This document shows, piece by piece, positions 22,030-32,096 of a DNA stretch of 64,000 nucleotides. The translations under genes were made by a program, and so were the position numbers. The stretch is from contig JAAVTG010000670.1 in NCBI GenBank assembly GCA_011947345.1, forward strand, positions 558,001-622,000, given 5' to 3'. Below the pieces are notes generated by a model. The model did no database searches. It was not told where the DNA came from and saw only the letters and a program-made list of their open reading frames with translations. Within the stretch, counting starts at the first letter, position 1, and each line of letters opens with the position of its first letter. The stretch is from Phytophthora quininea (lineage: Eukaryota; Oomycota; Peronosporomycetes; Peronosporales; Peronosporaceae).

Positions 22030-22154
22030 AACTAGAAGAGCAATAAGCGCAAGATGAGTTGGAAGTTCCTACTACGTGCTTTGACGACACTATATGCTGC
22101 AAAAGACCGTCGCCATCGTCCAGCGCCATCTACTACTAGTCCGACGGACGGCAT

Positions 22155-23601
22155 TTACAAGCCCATGGCGTACTTCATGATCTGGTTCTTCAGCGGCTCC
22201 ACGGCATTGAGCGAGCCCATGCCGACGTTGCGTGCCACCGACACAGCGTCGGGGTGGGGCCGAACATGCGCTTGAATCCATCCATAGCCAGCTGCATCAT
22301 GATGTTGGCCTTCATACGCTCGTTCTCGTACTGCTGCAGGAAGTACTCGTTCGAGAGGTTCTCACCGCCCTTGACACCTTCAACAAGCAGATTGCTCAGA
22401 GCCTGCACGTCGCCCAGACCGAGGTTCAGACCCTGGCCAGCAAGCGGATGGATCGTGTGCGCAGAGTCGCCCACAAGGGCGATACCGGGCTTCACGTACT
22501 TGGTCGCGTGCTTCAGCTTGAGCGGGAACGCGAAGCGGTGGCCCACCGTCTCCACAGCCTTGGGTGGGGCGACGAACGGCTCCGTAAGCGCAGCCGCCGA
22601 CATGATCGTGTTAGCGGCAGCGTGGACGCCCTTGACCAGGTCCGAAAGAACCGGAATGCCCGGGAACTCAGGCGGCACGGGAGTCATCGGCGGGGCCGAG
22701 TAGGCGTCGTTGAGCCGCGCCACAAACTCCTCGGGGCTTATGGCAGTCAACTCCTTGGCCATGTCGGCCGAGCACGACCACACCACGGACGAGTATCCGT
22801 CGCGCATGGGCAGCAGCGCCACAGGACCCGTAGGGTAGAACCGCTGCCAGGCCGTCTCGTTGACGCGGTCAGTCTTGACCGTGGCCACCACCGCCTGCTG
22901 GTCGTAGTCCCAGCCCCACGTGCCGAGCGCCGACAGCGTGCGGATGATGGAGTTGCCTCCGTCAGCCGCCACGACCAGGTCGGCCTTCATGCGCTGTCCG
23001 TCCTCCAGACCGATCTCCGACATGCCAGAGACGTTGTTAGGACGGCGGAAGTGCTTGACCTTGGCCGGGCAGTAGAGCTTGAGCGGCTTGCTGTCGGTCG
23101 TGTCGGCCGCCAACTGGTTCATGCGGTCGTGCAGCGCCCGCACCAGCACGCGGTGCTCCAGCACGTGGCCCAGCACGTCCTTGTTCATCTTCTGGGCGTC
23201 GAAGCGGATGAAGCCGTCGCCCATGGCGTCCCAGGCCTGCATGTCTTTGAATACGGCGCGGTGCTCGTCCTTGGTGAAGCTCCAGGCGCCCGAGCTCTCC
23301 AGTAGCTGCTGGCTGGCGGGGTGATCGTGAACACGCGCAGGTCCACCGAGTCCTGCTCCACAGACGGCGCCTCGGGCGGGTTCGTGGGCTCGATCACGGC
23401 CACGTTCTTGCCCTTGAACACGGGGCTGCTCTTGAGCTGGCAGGCCAGCGTGGAGCCCACCAGGCCGCCGCCCACCACCACCACGTCGTAGTGCGGCACC
23501 TCCGGATCGAACGGGGCGGCGGTGGAGAGCGAGCGACTCGCGACGAGCCGCGAGCTGCGCAGAGAGCGCGACGACAGCCGCGCGACCGAGGACAGCACCA
23601 T
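22155..23601 (-). CDS. COQ6: Ubiquinone biosynthesis monooxygenase COQ6 (two frame breaks)
   Basis: Intronless, about 482 residues. The N-terminus (MVLSSVARLSSRSLRSSR) is Arg/Ser-rich, as expected for mitochondrial import. DVVVVGGGLVGSTLA is the FAD-binding Rossmann motif; VVAADGGNS and GDSAHTIHPLAGQGLNLG are the two other flavin motifs of the UbiH/COQ6 family. COQ6 hydroxylates the ring at C5 in coenzyme Q synthesis on the inner mitochondrial membrane. Frame breaks in runs of four G (plus strand) at 23318-23321 and 22256-22259; the second restores the conserved C-terminus RNVGMGSLNAVEPLK. Confidence 0.92.
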
Positions 23602-24278
23602 GCTTGAGAGAGGAGCTTTGCGTAGCTTTTGCACCAGAGTCTGTGGCTGGTGGCGGAAAGTATACAAAAGCCAAGTGAACGATAGATTACCGGTAAACTA
23701 CCGGTTTCCGCCCACTTCGCGAGCCGCCCTCTTCAGTAGAAGATGATGATGATGATGAAGCGGAAGAAACTGATGAAGCCGATGGCTTCGTGTGTGGGTG
23801 CGTTCATGTGGAAGAGGTCGCTACGGAGATGCTGCTTTGCGGTGGTTTGCAATGGTAGAGCGTTTAATTGCCGCGGATGGCCACGGCACCTCGAGCACTT
23901 CAAGATGGAGAACTTCTCATGCGATGTAGAAGATAAAGAAGACCAAGACGAGCTTAGAGAAGAATAATATTACGGCCTTTAGTACTATCCTATCGAACTA
24001 TCCGCTATCAACAAAATATACGGGTAGGAGTCCACGCTCCCTCTCCACAGCTTACTAAATACCGATTGGAATATGCTTGAGCCGGCCATTTGCATTTGAG
24101 GCGTCTTGGATGGCGCTGGAGATACACAGCGACGACATATACTACACCGACATCGGCCACGGGGTGGCAACCGATGCGAGTGTCTTGACGTTCCGTTTCG
24201 GGGAAATTCGTCTAGACGGCGATCACAGTCTGAGTGGCCTCCACTGGTACAGCTGGAGCAGCGACGGTCTCTGTCGAA
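23602..24278. other. Intergenic region with a short ATG-repeat ORF
   Basis: About 680 bp. A 74-codon plus-strand ORF at 23743-23967 starts with five consecutive ATG codons and runs into basic and acidic low-complexity sequence; no domain. I consider it unlikely to be a gene. No other feature seen. Confidence 0.4.
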
Positions 24279-25301
24279 CTACTGCCGGCAGAACTGGTAG
24301 ACGCACTTGTTGCAGCGGCTGACTGGGCACAGGTCGCAGCAGCTGCAAGCATGTCGGAGGACACGGACACATCCGAGGGGATGTGCCCATCTCCAGCAGG
24401 TCGCAGCTCAGCGGCGAGTCGAACGAGTCCATGGCGTACGGGAGCTCGTTGTTCTCGTCCGAGCTCTCGTTGTCGCCCAGGATGCAGTCTGAGGCGTAGT
24501 CCACGCTAAAGTCGTCGTATGTGTGGGTGTTGATGGCGTCGTAGGCGTCCATGTCCTCCAGGCCGAAGCGTATCTCCGAGTCCACGCCCATGCTGCGGTT
24601 CGAGCCAAAGAAAAAGTCGTCCTCGCTGCAGTCGTCCACGTGCATGGCGTCGTCGCCCTCGTCGTGCATCGTCTCGTCCTCCATAAGCGGCACCTCTCCC
24701 AGTCCGTACTGGTACATGAGGTCGTACTCATTCGACTCCCACCGCTCGCGGTTGATACGCAGCGTCTCACGCTCGACGTGGTTAATAATTGAGATGGAGT
24801 GGCCGGCGTTCTCCAAGATATCTAGCCGCTCCTCGGGCTCCAGGTAGCCGAACTCCATGTATTCTTCTCGGTCCACTCGGTGGGCTGCTCGCTCGCTCTC
24901 GTAAGTGTCCACTGGCCGCTTGGTGTGGCGTCGAACGTCCGTCGACATGCCCAGCTGCGCATCGAAACAATCCACACAGCGAATTAGAGAGCGAATTAAG
25001 ATGCAACCCCCACATCACCAGCTTACCGGCACACCCTCCGAGGAGACTGTGGCTGTCCACATGGTGGGCTCGAACTCCACGACGTCGGCCACGTCGAACC
25101 GGACGCGCTTCCTGGCCGGCTCGGCGATGGCGGTCGCTGCTTGGGCGTCGGCCGTCTCCGCTACGGCCTCGTCGCCGTCCTCGTCGCACGAGGCCTCGCT
25201 CTGCGGCTCCTGGGGCTGCTCGACGCTCTTGGTCGTCTTGAGCACGGTGGCCTGCTCCTCCAGGGGACCACCGCGACTTGGGCTTCGGCTAGCGGCGCCA
25301 T
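24279..25301 (-). CDS. Cys-rich protein with PP1-type RVRF motif, CSRNP-like layout (frame breaks)
   Basis: Exons 25027-25301 and 24279-24954, about 317 residues. After MAPLAEAQVAVVPLEEQ the protein has KRVRFDVADVVEFEPTMW, then SSEGVPLGMS, a charged helical part (DREEYMEFGYLEPEERLDIL), a long acidic region and a Cys-rich end (CSCCDLCPVSRCNKCVYQFC). RVRF fits the PP1-docking pattern. The order 'V-x-F ... VP-x-LGM ... Cys cluster' recalls animal cysteine/serine-rich nuclear proteins, but the match is loose. Frame breaks: four G (plus strand) at 25263-25266, and one near 24340-24360 needed to enter the Cys-rich frame. An Ala/Ser-rich tail in another frame is the competing reading. Confidence 0.55.
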
Positions 25302-25881
25302 GCGCTACTGTGGCCAGTTTGGCTCTACGGCTGGTCTCTGTATCGGTCCGGTCTCTACTCGATCGAGACCTCGGTGCGTTCGTTCTTGCGCCGCAGTTTC
25401 ACTGTGCCCCACCGCGCAAAAGGAAGAGTGATGCGGCGCTGCTGAATTCTCGCGAGCGCGCGCCGCGATTGGCGGAAAACATTTTGCCGAAAATTGCTGA
25501 AAGCGGTGAAAATGGCAGCCATTTGGCCGAGAACAGCAGACACGTCCCAAGCAACAGGAAGCGGTTCGCATGCCAGTGCTGCAGTGGCAGTGATCGGGGT
25601 CTTGTGGGGTGCCAGTTGATCCAGCAGTCGTTTGATTTCAGCGCGACAGGCATGTGACAGCACCCCAGGGTGCCAACGCTAGAGAACGACATTTTTTCAG
25701 CGGGTTCTTGATCGCCGGAGGCAGCTCCATCGCGACCAACTTGCTCGATTACCAGCTCGATTTACTGAATTGCAACCTTGAGATGCCGAGCAGTGTAACT
25801 GCCTGTTTGCGAATATTTTGCTGCGCGACGTGTTGCTACTGCACGAGCAAGACCTCCGCTGCTGGATGTCGATAGACAACC
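25302..25881. other. Intergenic region upstream of the Cys-rich gene
   Basis: About 580 bp. A 102-codon minus-strand ORF (25355-25663) has no recognised domain. An inverted CCAAT with adjacent GC-rich DNA (GATTGGCGG near 25470) lies about 170 bp upstream of the Cys-rich gene start and may be promoter sequence. Confidence 0.4.
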
Positions 25882-27103
25882 TCAAGACGCGGACGTATTG
25901 GCCACTTCAAGCACGAAGATCGCGTCCGACAGCACGTAGTACGGCTGCTGCATGTCCCCTTTGCAGAGGTACGGCACGCGACTAAAGTGGCGGAGTTTGA
26001 AGCCCGCAGGGATCAGCACGTTGCGCAGCAGTAGACTGGCAGCGACCTCGAAGGACGCACCGTCGGCACACAGTCCGCCCTTCATGGGGAGCTTCTCGCT
26101 GGGCGGGACGCGCTTGGTGCCCACCTCAACGAAAGCCGAGAATGGCAGCACCACCGCCAGCAAAAACAAGCCGTTCTCAGGATGCAGCATCTCGCGGATC
26201 TCGTGCAGCATGGTCAACGGCTTGTCGGCGCGATCCAGCACGTTCAGCAAGCTGCAACACGGCACAACAAACGACCCGGTTAGTCAAAATCGCGCGCGAC
26301 GAACAACCACATGAGGCAATAAAAAGTACCTGATAATGTTGTAGGGCTTCCGCGACTGTACGAATTCGTGCTGCAGGTCGCAGGTTTGCACGCTGTTGTA
26401 GCCACGCGCGGTCAGATTGGCGACCATGGGAGCCGACGCCTCGGTTGTTGTCACTTGCTCGACGAGCGAGGCTAGCGAGGCCGTCACGTTGCCGTCTCCA
26501 GCGCCAATATCCAGCAGCGAACCGTCACCTCCGGGGAGTGGCTGCTCCCGCCGCAACAGCTTTTGCACTTGAGCCCGAGAAAGCACAAACATCTGACCGC
26601 CTGACTCACAGACAGCAGAGGCATTGACGAGTGGGTTAGTTATCACCGATCTTGAGACAGGATTGCAGCGCTGCAATATCTTTGAGATCCAGCTCTGCTA
26701 ATAGCATTGTTTGGAAATCCACGTACGTCCAAGAATCCCATTGGCGTCTGTGAGGGAGTAAAAGAGTCCGAGGACGGTGGAGCTCAAAGACTCGAACAAG
26801 CTTCCTCCCGTACAGGTCTGCATCCAAGTACAACAGGCGCTGGTGCACGTAATTTCCACGGCACGATTCAATTGAGCGTCTACTCACGTCCAGGAATGCC
26901 TCGGTCTCCTTGTCGCAGTCGAATTGCACAAAAGCCGACTGCAGGGCCACATCTCTACGGATCCAGGAGCTGAGTCAGTGCGAGCGACGATGCCAGTAGA
27001 CGTAGGCGCCTTACAATAGCGACGTGTCGACTCCGTAGTTGAGCGATGGCCCGTAGTGCGGCTGCCGAGCGCGCTTCGCCGCCTCCCGCACCCAGGTCTT
27101 CAT
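25882..27103 (-). CDS. METTL9: METTL9 (DREV) protein-histidine N-methyltransferase
   Basis: Exons 27015-27103, 26647-26954, 26330-26600 and 25882-26251, 345 residues. MFVLSRAQVQKLL leads into LLDIGAGDGNVT, the SAM-binding motif; SLLNVLDRADKPLTML and VVLPFSAFVEVG follow, and PYLCKGDMQQPYYVLSDAIFVL closes the protein, all in METTL9 order. METTL9 methylates the N1 (pros) nitrogen of histidine in HxH repeats. The second intron uses a GTGATA donor and contains CTAAC as a likely branch point. No frame break. An N-terminal hydrophobic anchor as in animals is not obvious. Confidence 0.92.
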
Positions 27104-27220
27104 GCTTTCGTAAAAGCCACTATGCTGTGTAAGTGTAGGATATGCGCTTCCGCTCGTAAAGTGTCAAGAATCGCTTGCAGGAATCCCCGCTCCGAAACAA
27201 CTCAGCGATATTGTTATTAT

Positions 27221-28761
27221 CTATATATCGAGGTCAATTTCGCACGGATCTGTGGCCTCAGTAGTTGTGCCAGCTACTGACTCGCTTACTCTTTCGTTAG
27301 CATTGGACGTGCCACCACTTTCATCTTCCTGGGCTGCCCCATCGTCGTCATCATCCAGATCAAGATCTATCTCGTTGGGGTCTTGGGCCACGTTACTTGC
27401 TCCTCCAACGAAAGGTGCAGTCACGACGTGCGGCAGTTTTAGAAGCTCCAGCAGAAGATCAGTCTGAGGATTTCCTGTCACGGGAACGTCTCCTTCAGGT
27501 TCACCGTGGCTTGCAGCTGTCTTGATAAAATCTGTGATCCATTCGCCTTCAGCTTTGTTCAGTTTCTTCTCCACGACAAACTCCTGCAGCCGCTGCTTCA
27601 CCCAAGCAACATCCTTGTCTTCAATCTGCATTTCTTCCTGAGGCACACGCGGTGCAAACTTGTTCGAGGACGCGAGGTGGTGCGTTGCGCGCAGAATCGC
27701 AAGCCACTCCAAGTCAAACATGATTTTTGGTGGTGACGTTCGAGCCGGCCCTGGATCTGTTATTTTGGTGTCGTCTGAAGACGCATTGGCCTCCATCTTT
27801 GGCTCAACATCTTCAGTTTCTTTATTGTTTGACAATGTCTCGCCGTTGGCAGCGGTAGACGGAGGCAAGTCCAAAATCTGCATAAACTCTCGACGCGGAA
27901 GACACTTGTCAAGCGCCAGGAACTTGGTCATGGAAGGCGTCTTGACAGCAGACGCTTTCCTTCTCCAGTTTCGCACGTCCCCTCAGTCTCAGACATACCC
28001 GATTTGTGTGCTTCCTCGCCTGCTTGATCGGAATGGACGACGATCGCTGCAAACTTTACGTGCAGGTGCGCTGCAAACCAGTACTGCGGCCGCAGCTGGT
28101 ACATCAAGAACTCTCCAGCGGGACTACCGAGTGTATTGCTCCTGATCTCCTGCTCGAAGAACGGCTTGCGTCTCAGCAACTGTGGGGTGTTGCCGTACTG
28201 CTCAATGCCTCGGGGCCAGTCGTGCGACATCATCGCAGTCACTGGCGTCTTGTCAACTTGCTGGAGGTGCGAGAGCTGGAAGACTTCGAGCTCGCGCACG
28301 TGGTACACACTGCGCATGGTGCTGTTGTCGTAGGGGAGCAACTCGAATCTGCCGGATGTGTAGTGCTGCTGCTTGTAAATGCCCGAGAGCCCGGCGATCC
28401 GCAGCCCTGCGACGTTCACGACGCCTGCCGCCCCCAGGTAGAACATGTTGGGCGCCACCCAGCCGCCATAGTGCAGCTCCTGCAGGTAGCCCGAGGCTTC
28501 ATGGTTGCCGCCCACAAATATGGTCAGCACGGGCGCCGTCTTCTCCTGCGAGTAGTAGCGGTGGAAGGCATGCATGGCGCGGTACTTGGGCGGACAAGCG
28601 AGCGTCTCCAAGTCGCGTGCGTTGCGCATGCACTCGAAGTCGCCGCAACACAGCAGCAGCTGCACGGGGTTGGCAGGGTCCATCTCGTTCACGAAGCCCA
28701 CGGTCGCGTAGATGTCGTCCAGCAGCCCATGCGCGCAGCCGACCACCGCCACCCGCACCAT
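27221..28761 (-). CDS. DBR1: RNA lariat debranching enzyme (frame break)
   Basis: Intronless, about 513 residues. The metallophosphoesterase motifs are GCAHG (the Cys variant typical of DBR1), CCGDFECMRN, FVGGNHEASGYL, SHDWPRGI and WFAAHLHVKFAA. DBR1 hydrolyses the 2'-5' bond of excised intron lariats in the nucleus. The C-terminal domain follows with TKFLALDKCLPRREFMQI and an acidic end (EIDLDLDDDDDG). The frame breaks in four C (plus strand) at 27979-27982; one base joins the catalytic and C-terminal domains. The start at 28761 (MVRVAVVGCAHG) matches the family; an upstream in-frame Met would add nine residues. Confidence 0.95.
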
Positions 28762-29646
28762 GGTCGTCAAAGGGTAACAAGGGTACACGCGGAATGTAGC
28801 CTATCTGATACGCAATACGATTCGCTGAAATAAATCTGATACTATGTTGAAGGCGGTCGCCGATCAACTGCAGAGCACCATCATCGACCACATGGGCTGT
28901 GTCGGCGCTAGCGACTCTTTCTCGACCGCTTGTTTTGTGTGGGCTTGCTGCTTGGGGCTAGCAGCGCCTGGCAACCTGCGATGGATGCTCGCTGTGAATA
29001 TTGAAGCATTTTTGGACGGTTTCGACGATGGATAGCAGCGTTGTCTCTGCTTTGCCATGTGCCCCGCCGCCTCTCGTGGCGTAGCTAGTGGAAACTGGGG
29101 TAAAGCTCGTGGCCGGTATAGCATTTGAATGAAGTCTGCTGCTTTTGTAGCACCCGCCTCGGAAACGCCGAAGCGACAACCCGCGCTGCTTGGGGCTGTT
29201 CATATCCGCTCCATGTTTCTGCTGGATCGACCAACGAAGCGGTTGCTCCCAGCAAGCAGAGGTTCTATCAAAAGCAGGCTCGACACCGATCGTGTTCTCC
29301 AAGTGCTAACACGTCTGCCCTTTCCTCGATGGACACCAGCAGTGGTGGGGACGCATGACAAACACAGCTACGGCCAAGACAGCCCGAGGCAAGGCAGCTA
29401 CAGGCGTCGAAGCAGCGCTGGACAAGACAGTGTTGCTGTGTTGAAGGTCAGGCAAGTGTTCTCCCTAACCGCGCTCGTCAGCCAATCACGTCGCGCGGTT
29501 GCTAAAACCTGGCAAATAACCCTCTGGATACTTGTGGTTACGTCGCTAATTCGTCGGCGCCTCTTTGAAGCCCGCGGTCTCAGCGACCCTTCCCATAGCG
29601 CAATTTGCCCCGCAAGCCTCAAGCAGCAGCCGCCACGATCGCCATT
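28762..29646. other. Intergenic region upstream of the PAM2-motif gene
   Basis: About 885 bp. A 63-codon ORF at 28844-29035 (MLKAVADQLQSTIIDHMGCV) looks faintly protein-like and could be part of a small spliced gene, but I cannot extend it. A 220-codon ORF at 29129-29791 overlaps the next gene in another frame and has no domain. Confidence 0.35.
29482..29486 (+). promoter_or_regulatory. CCAAT box upstream of the PAM2-motif gene
   Basis: GCCAATCA 165 bp before the predicted start at 29647. A candidate NF-Y site by sequence only. Confidence 0.3.
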
Positions 29647-30149
29647 ATGGTGTCCTCCCCACGCCCTCGTCCTCGCTCGACGCGCTGGCGCCGCCCTTCT
29701 ACCCGTCCATGACCTGGTACCCGGCCATCACGGACGACTACTACCTGGAGCGCCCGCACTCGCCCGGCAAGTCCGGCTTCGTGATCGCTGACCCCGTGGA
29801 GCCAGTGCAGGAGATCCCCGACGAGGAGTTGTTCGACCCGGCCTACTACCCGCTGACCGCCTCGGAGATGCTCGAGCTGGAGCAGGTGGACGAGATCAAC
29901 GAGATCCTGGCCGAGCTGGACCTGATGGAGAACCACCAGGAGCTGCACTACAAGCTGAGCGAGAAGACGCGCGAGCTGCGCTCCAGCTCGGACGTGGACG
30001 CTGAGATCTACAATATGATGGCCAAGGCCACCAAGGCCAAGAGCTTCACCAAGCAGGCGGCCCACCTGCAGAAGAAGAACAGCTTCCACCACTCCAAACG
30101 CAACATGCGCGCGGCCTCGGCACTGCACCAGCCCCGCTCGGTCAAGTAG
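29647..30149 (+). CDS. PAM2-motif, acidic-centre protein (candidate PABP-binding protein; frame break)
   Basis: About 167 residues. Read from the ATG at 29647 with one C added to the run at 29657-29660, the N-terminus contains SSLDALAPPFYPS, which fits the PAM2 consensus S-x-L-(N/D)-x-x-A-x-x-F-x-P that binds the MLLE domain of poly(A)-binding protein. An acidic middle follows (PDEELFDPAYY, ELEQVDEINEILAELDLMEN), then a Lys/His-rich tail (AAHLQKKNSFHHSKRN). An N-terminal PAM2 followed by an acidic helix is the plan of plant ERD15/CID1 and recalls animal Paip2. If the start is 29709 instead, the motif is lost. Role in translation or mRNA decay is inference. Confidence 0.6.
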
Positions 30150-30679
30150 ACGCTGCACGTCGATGAATTTTGACGTGCGGCGGCAACTTCCACGCAACGG
30201 AGTGAGTGAGCAATGCGACAGCCGGACGGTCGTGACTTACGACACGGCCAGAGTTTCGAGAGAGAAAACCAAGAAAATCGCGCTCCATCCACCTCGAAGA
30301 GAAGAAGAGAAAAAAGCACCCAGATGGAGATTCGCGCGGAGAAACCAGTCGACTGGTAACTCGTGCGAGCTTCAGCCTCAACAACACAACACAATTAGAC
30401 TCGTGCTACGGAATGTCAAGGAAAAAAGTAGTAGCATCATAAGATAGGAAACCCAGAAAGAGTTAGCAGCCAAGCGATCGAGAACGGCATCAAGTCGAGC
30501 AATGAGCGAGCGAGCGGCGCGGTGAGGAGGTGGGCGACAGAAGCCTCCCTACAGCGCGACCGTGAAAGCAGCCTACTGTGAAACGCGCAGTACGAGTGTA
30601 TCACTACCCACCAGAAAAATTATGATAATGTAAAAGATGGAGCGATTTTCAAAGAAGGCATGTTCCCATGGTGGCTTCT
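30150..30679. other. Intergenic region, purine-rich
   Basis: About 530 bp with long A/G-rich tracts on + (around 30260-30440). No gene, RNA or repeat supported. Confidence 0.4.
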
Positions 30680-31003
30680 TCATTCGTACAAGTAAGTGAG
30701 TTCTGGTGCGTGCTCGATGTGCGGTTGCCGCGGGGTGAGCATAGGTAGTTTGCACTTGGCGTTGGCTAGGTGTCGGCGGCGGAGTGCTTGGCGATCATCA
30801 GCACTTAAGCTGCGGATCCGAGTGAGGTCGATCTCTTCTGCATAGCTTCTCATCGCAGCTTCGTTGTGTACAATGCTTGCCCGGAGTCCTGGTGATCCCA
30901 TGGTTTCTGGAGATAGAGTTTGGCTGTGTTGGCGTCGTCTTCGTCGGAATGACATCGCCACTGCACGAAAGCGGCATCCAAGCGATCGAAGAAAGAGCAG
31001 CAT
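30680..31003 (-). CDS. Hypothetical small protein
   Basis: Single-frame ORF of about 107 codons from the Met at 31003 (MLLFLRSLGCRFRAVAMSF). The second half is charged and helical (YAEEIDLTRIRSLSADDRQ ALRRRHLANAK), with no known domain. A second minus-strand ORF in another frame (30850-31086, MAHSITSILRPIAYEALT) overlaps; an intron could join the two. Support is only the open frame and biased composition. Confidence 0.3.
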   Translation of the reverse strand: MLLFLRSLGCRFRAVAMSFRRRRRQHSQTLSPETMGSPGLRASIVHNEAAMRSYAEEIDLTRIRSLSADDRQALRRRHLANAKCKLPMLTPRQPHIEHAPELTYLYE

Positions 31004-31123
31004 TGCACTTGGTGCCACGCCAGCAGAATTGTTAATGCTTCATAAGCGATTGGTCTGAGAATTGATGTGATGGAGTGCGCCATCAAAACTTGACCTTGTT
31101 GAAGACAACTTCAACGTGTTCAG

Positions 31124-31128
31124 CCAAT
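31124..31128 (+). promoter_or_regulatory. CCAAT box upstream of YOS1
   Basis: CAGCCAATCAGCG lies 112 bp before the YOS1 start, a typical distance for NF-Y sites. By sequence only. Confidence 0.35.
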
Positions 31129-31239
31129 CAGCGAGAGACACCATTCAACTTGTGTTTTGTATGGGTTACGATGCACTCGTACCCGGTTACACACTATGCT
31201 GCAATCAAATCCGGCCAATTCCTTTTCCTGCGCGAAAGC

Positions 31240-31640
31240 ATGGGCGTGCTCTGGAACTTCTTCCTCACGAGCCTGCTGCTCACCAACGCCGTGTGCATCC
31301 TGCACGAGAAGCGCTTCCTGCGACCGCGTATGCACAGTTTGCGTATCCTGGTTACTCAGCCGTGGCTTACCGCTCTCTCTCTCTCTTTGTCATTCTCTGC
31401 GTGCAGATGGCTGGGACCGCGTGGACTCGTCGCAGGGCATGACGATCAAGAACCAGATCGTGGGCTTCCTCATCGCCGTGCAGTATCTACGCTGTGAGTG
31501 GACTGTTATTATGTACTATCTGCTGGTTTCCGTTGCTAGTGCTCGATTCTAACGTGGTCGCTTGTGTCTGCGTGTTTCTTGCAGTCCCGCTCATGGTGAT
31601 CAACACGCTGATGATCTTGCTGGAGCTTATCATGGGCTAA
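31240..31640 (+). CDS. YOS1/IER3IP1 ER-Golgi transport protein
   Basis: Exons 31240-31327, 31407-31493 and 31585-31640, 76 residues. An N-terminal hydrophobic segment (LWNFFLTSLLLTNAVCILHE) is followed by KRFL, a hydrophilic middle and VPLMVINTLMILLELIMG, matching Yos1 over its full length. Yos1 associates with Yip1/Yif1 in COPII vesicle formation. The first intron contains a CT microsatellite just before its acceptor. No frame break; the size is that of the family (80-85). Confidence 0.93.
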
Positions 31641-32096
31641 AGTGTCTGTCCGTACGATAGCGGCAGTAAATACACGTCCACTTTTAGATGCCAGACACCT
31701 CCAACACGAGGATAAATCCCGTCGATCCACACGCCTGCAGTCGCTCCATTCCTACGACTGCTGCTCCACGCATATTAACGGCATGAAGATCAGCAGCCAT
31801 GGCAATGTCACGGCTGTTGTGGTGAGCTTGACGCCGTTGACAGTGCTGCCCTCCCGCACTCAAAGATCGTCTCGTTTTGATTGGCTAAAAACGTTTCATG
31901 CGCCTTCCCCCTTGCGATCATTCTTGATTCGCATCGCAGAGCTCTCGCCACTTGGCGTGCCCCAGTTTGTCGCCGGAAGCTGCCGCCGCGCCGCGGATCC
32001 AGTCTCCACTGCTCACTGGGCGTCCCAGCTGCCTATCGCACCGCCATTCGCCATTGTCTGACGCCTAGATCGCCCGTTCCCAGCTAGTTTAAGATC
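31641..32096. promoter_or_regulatory. Upstream region of the AP-3 delta gene with inverted CCAAT
   Basis: 455 bp between YOS1 and AP-3 delta. An inverted CCAAT box (ATTGG at 31880-31884, in TGATTGGCTAAAA) lies 213 bp before the AP-3 delta start. No gene supported. Confidence 0.35.

Noticed and set aside
22232..23305. 357-codon plus-strand ORF
   Set aside because: Exactly antisense to COQ6, Arg/His-rich, no domain; a shadow of GC-rich codon use.
28006..28833. 275-codon plus-strand ORF
   Set aside because: Antisense to DBR1, whose catalytic motifs are intact on the minus strand.
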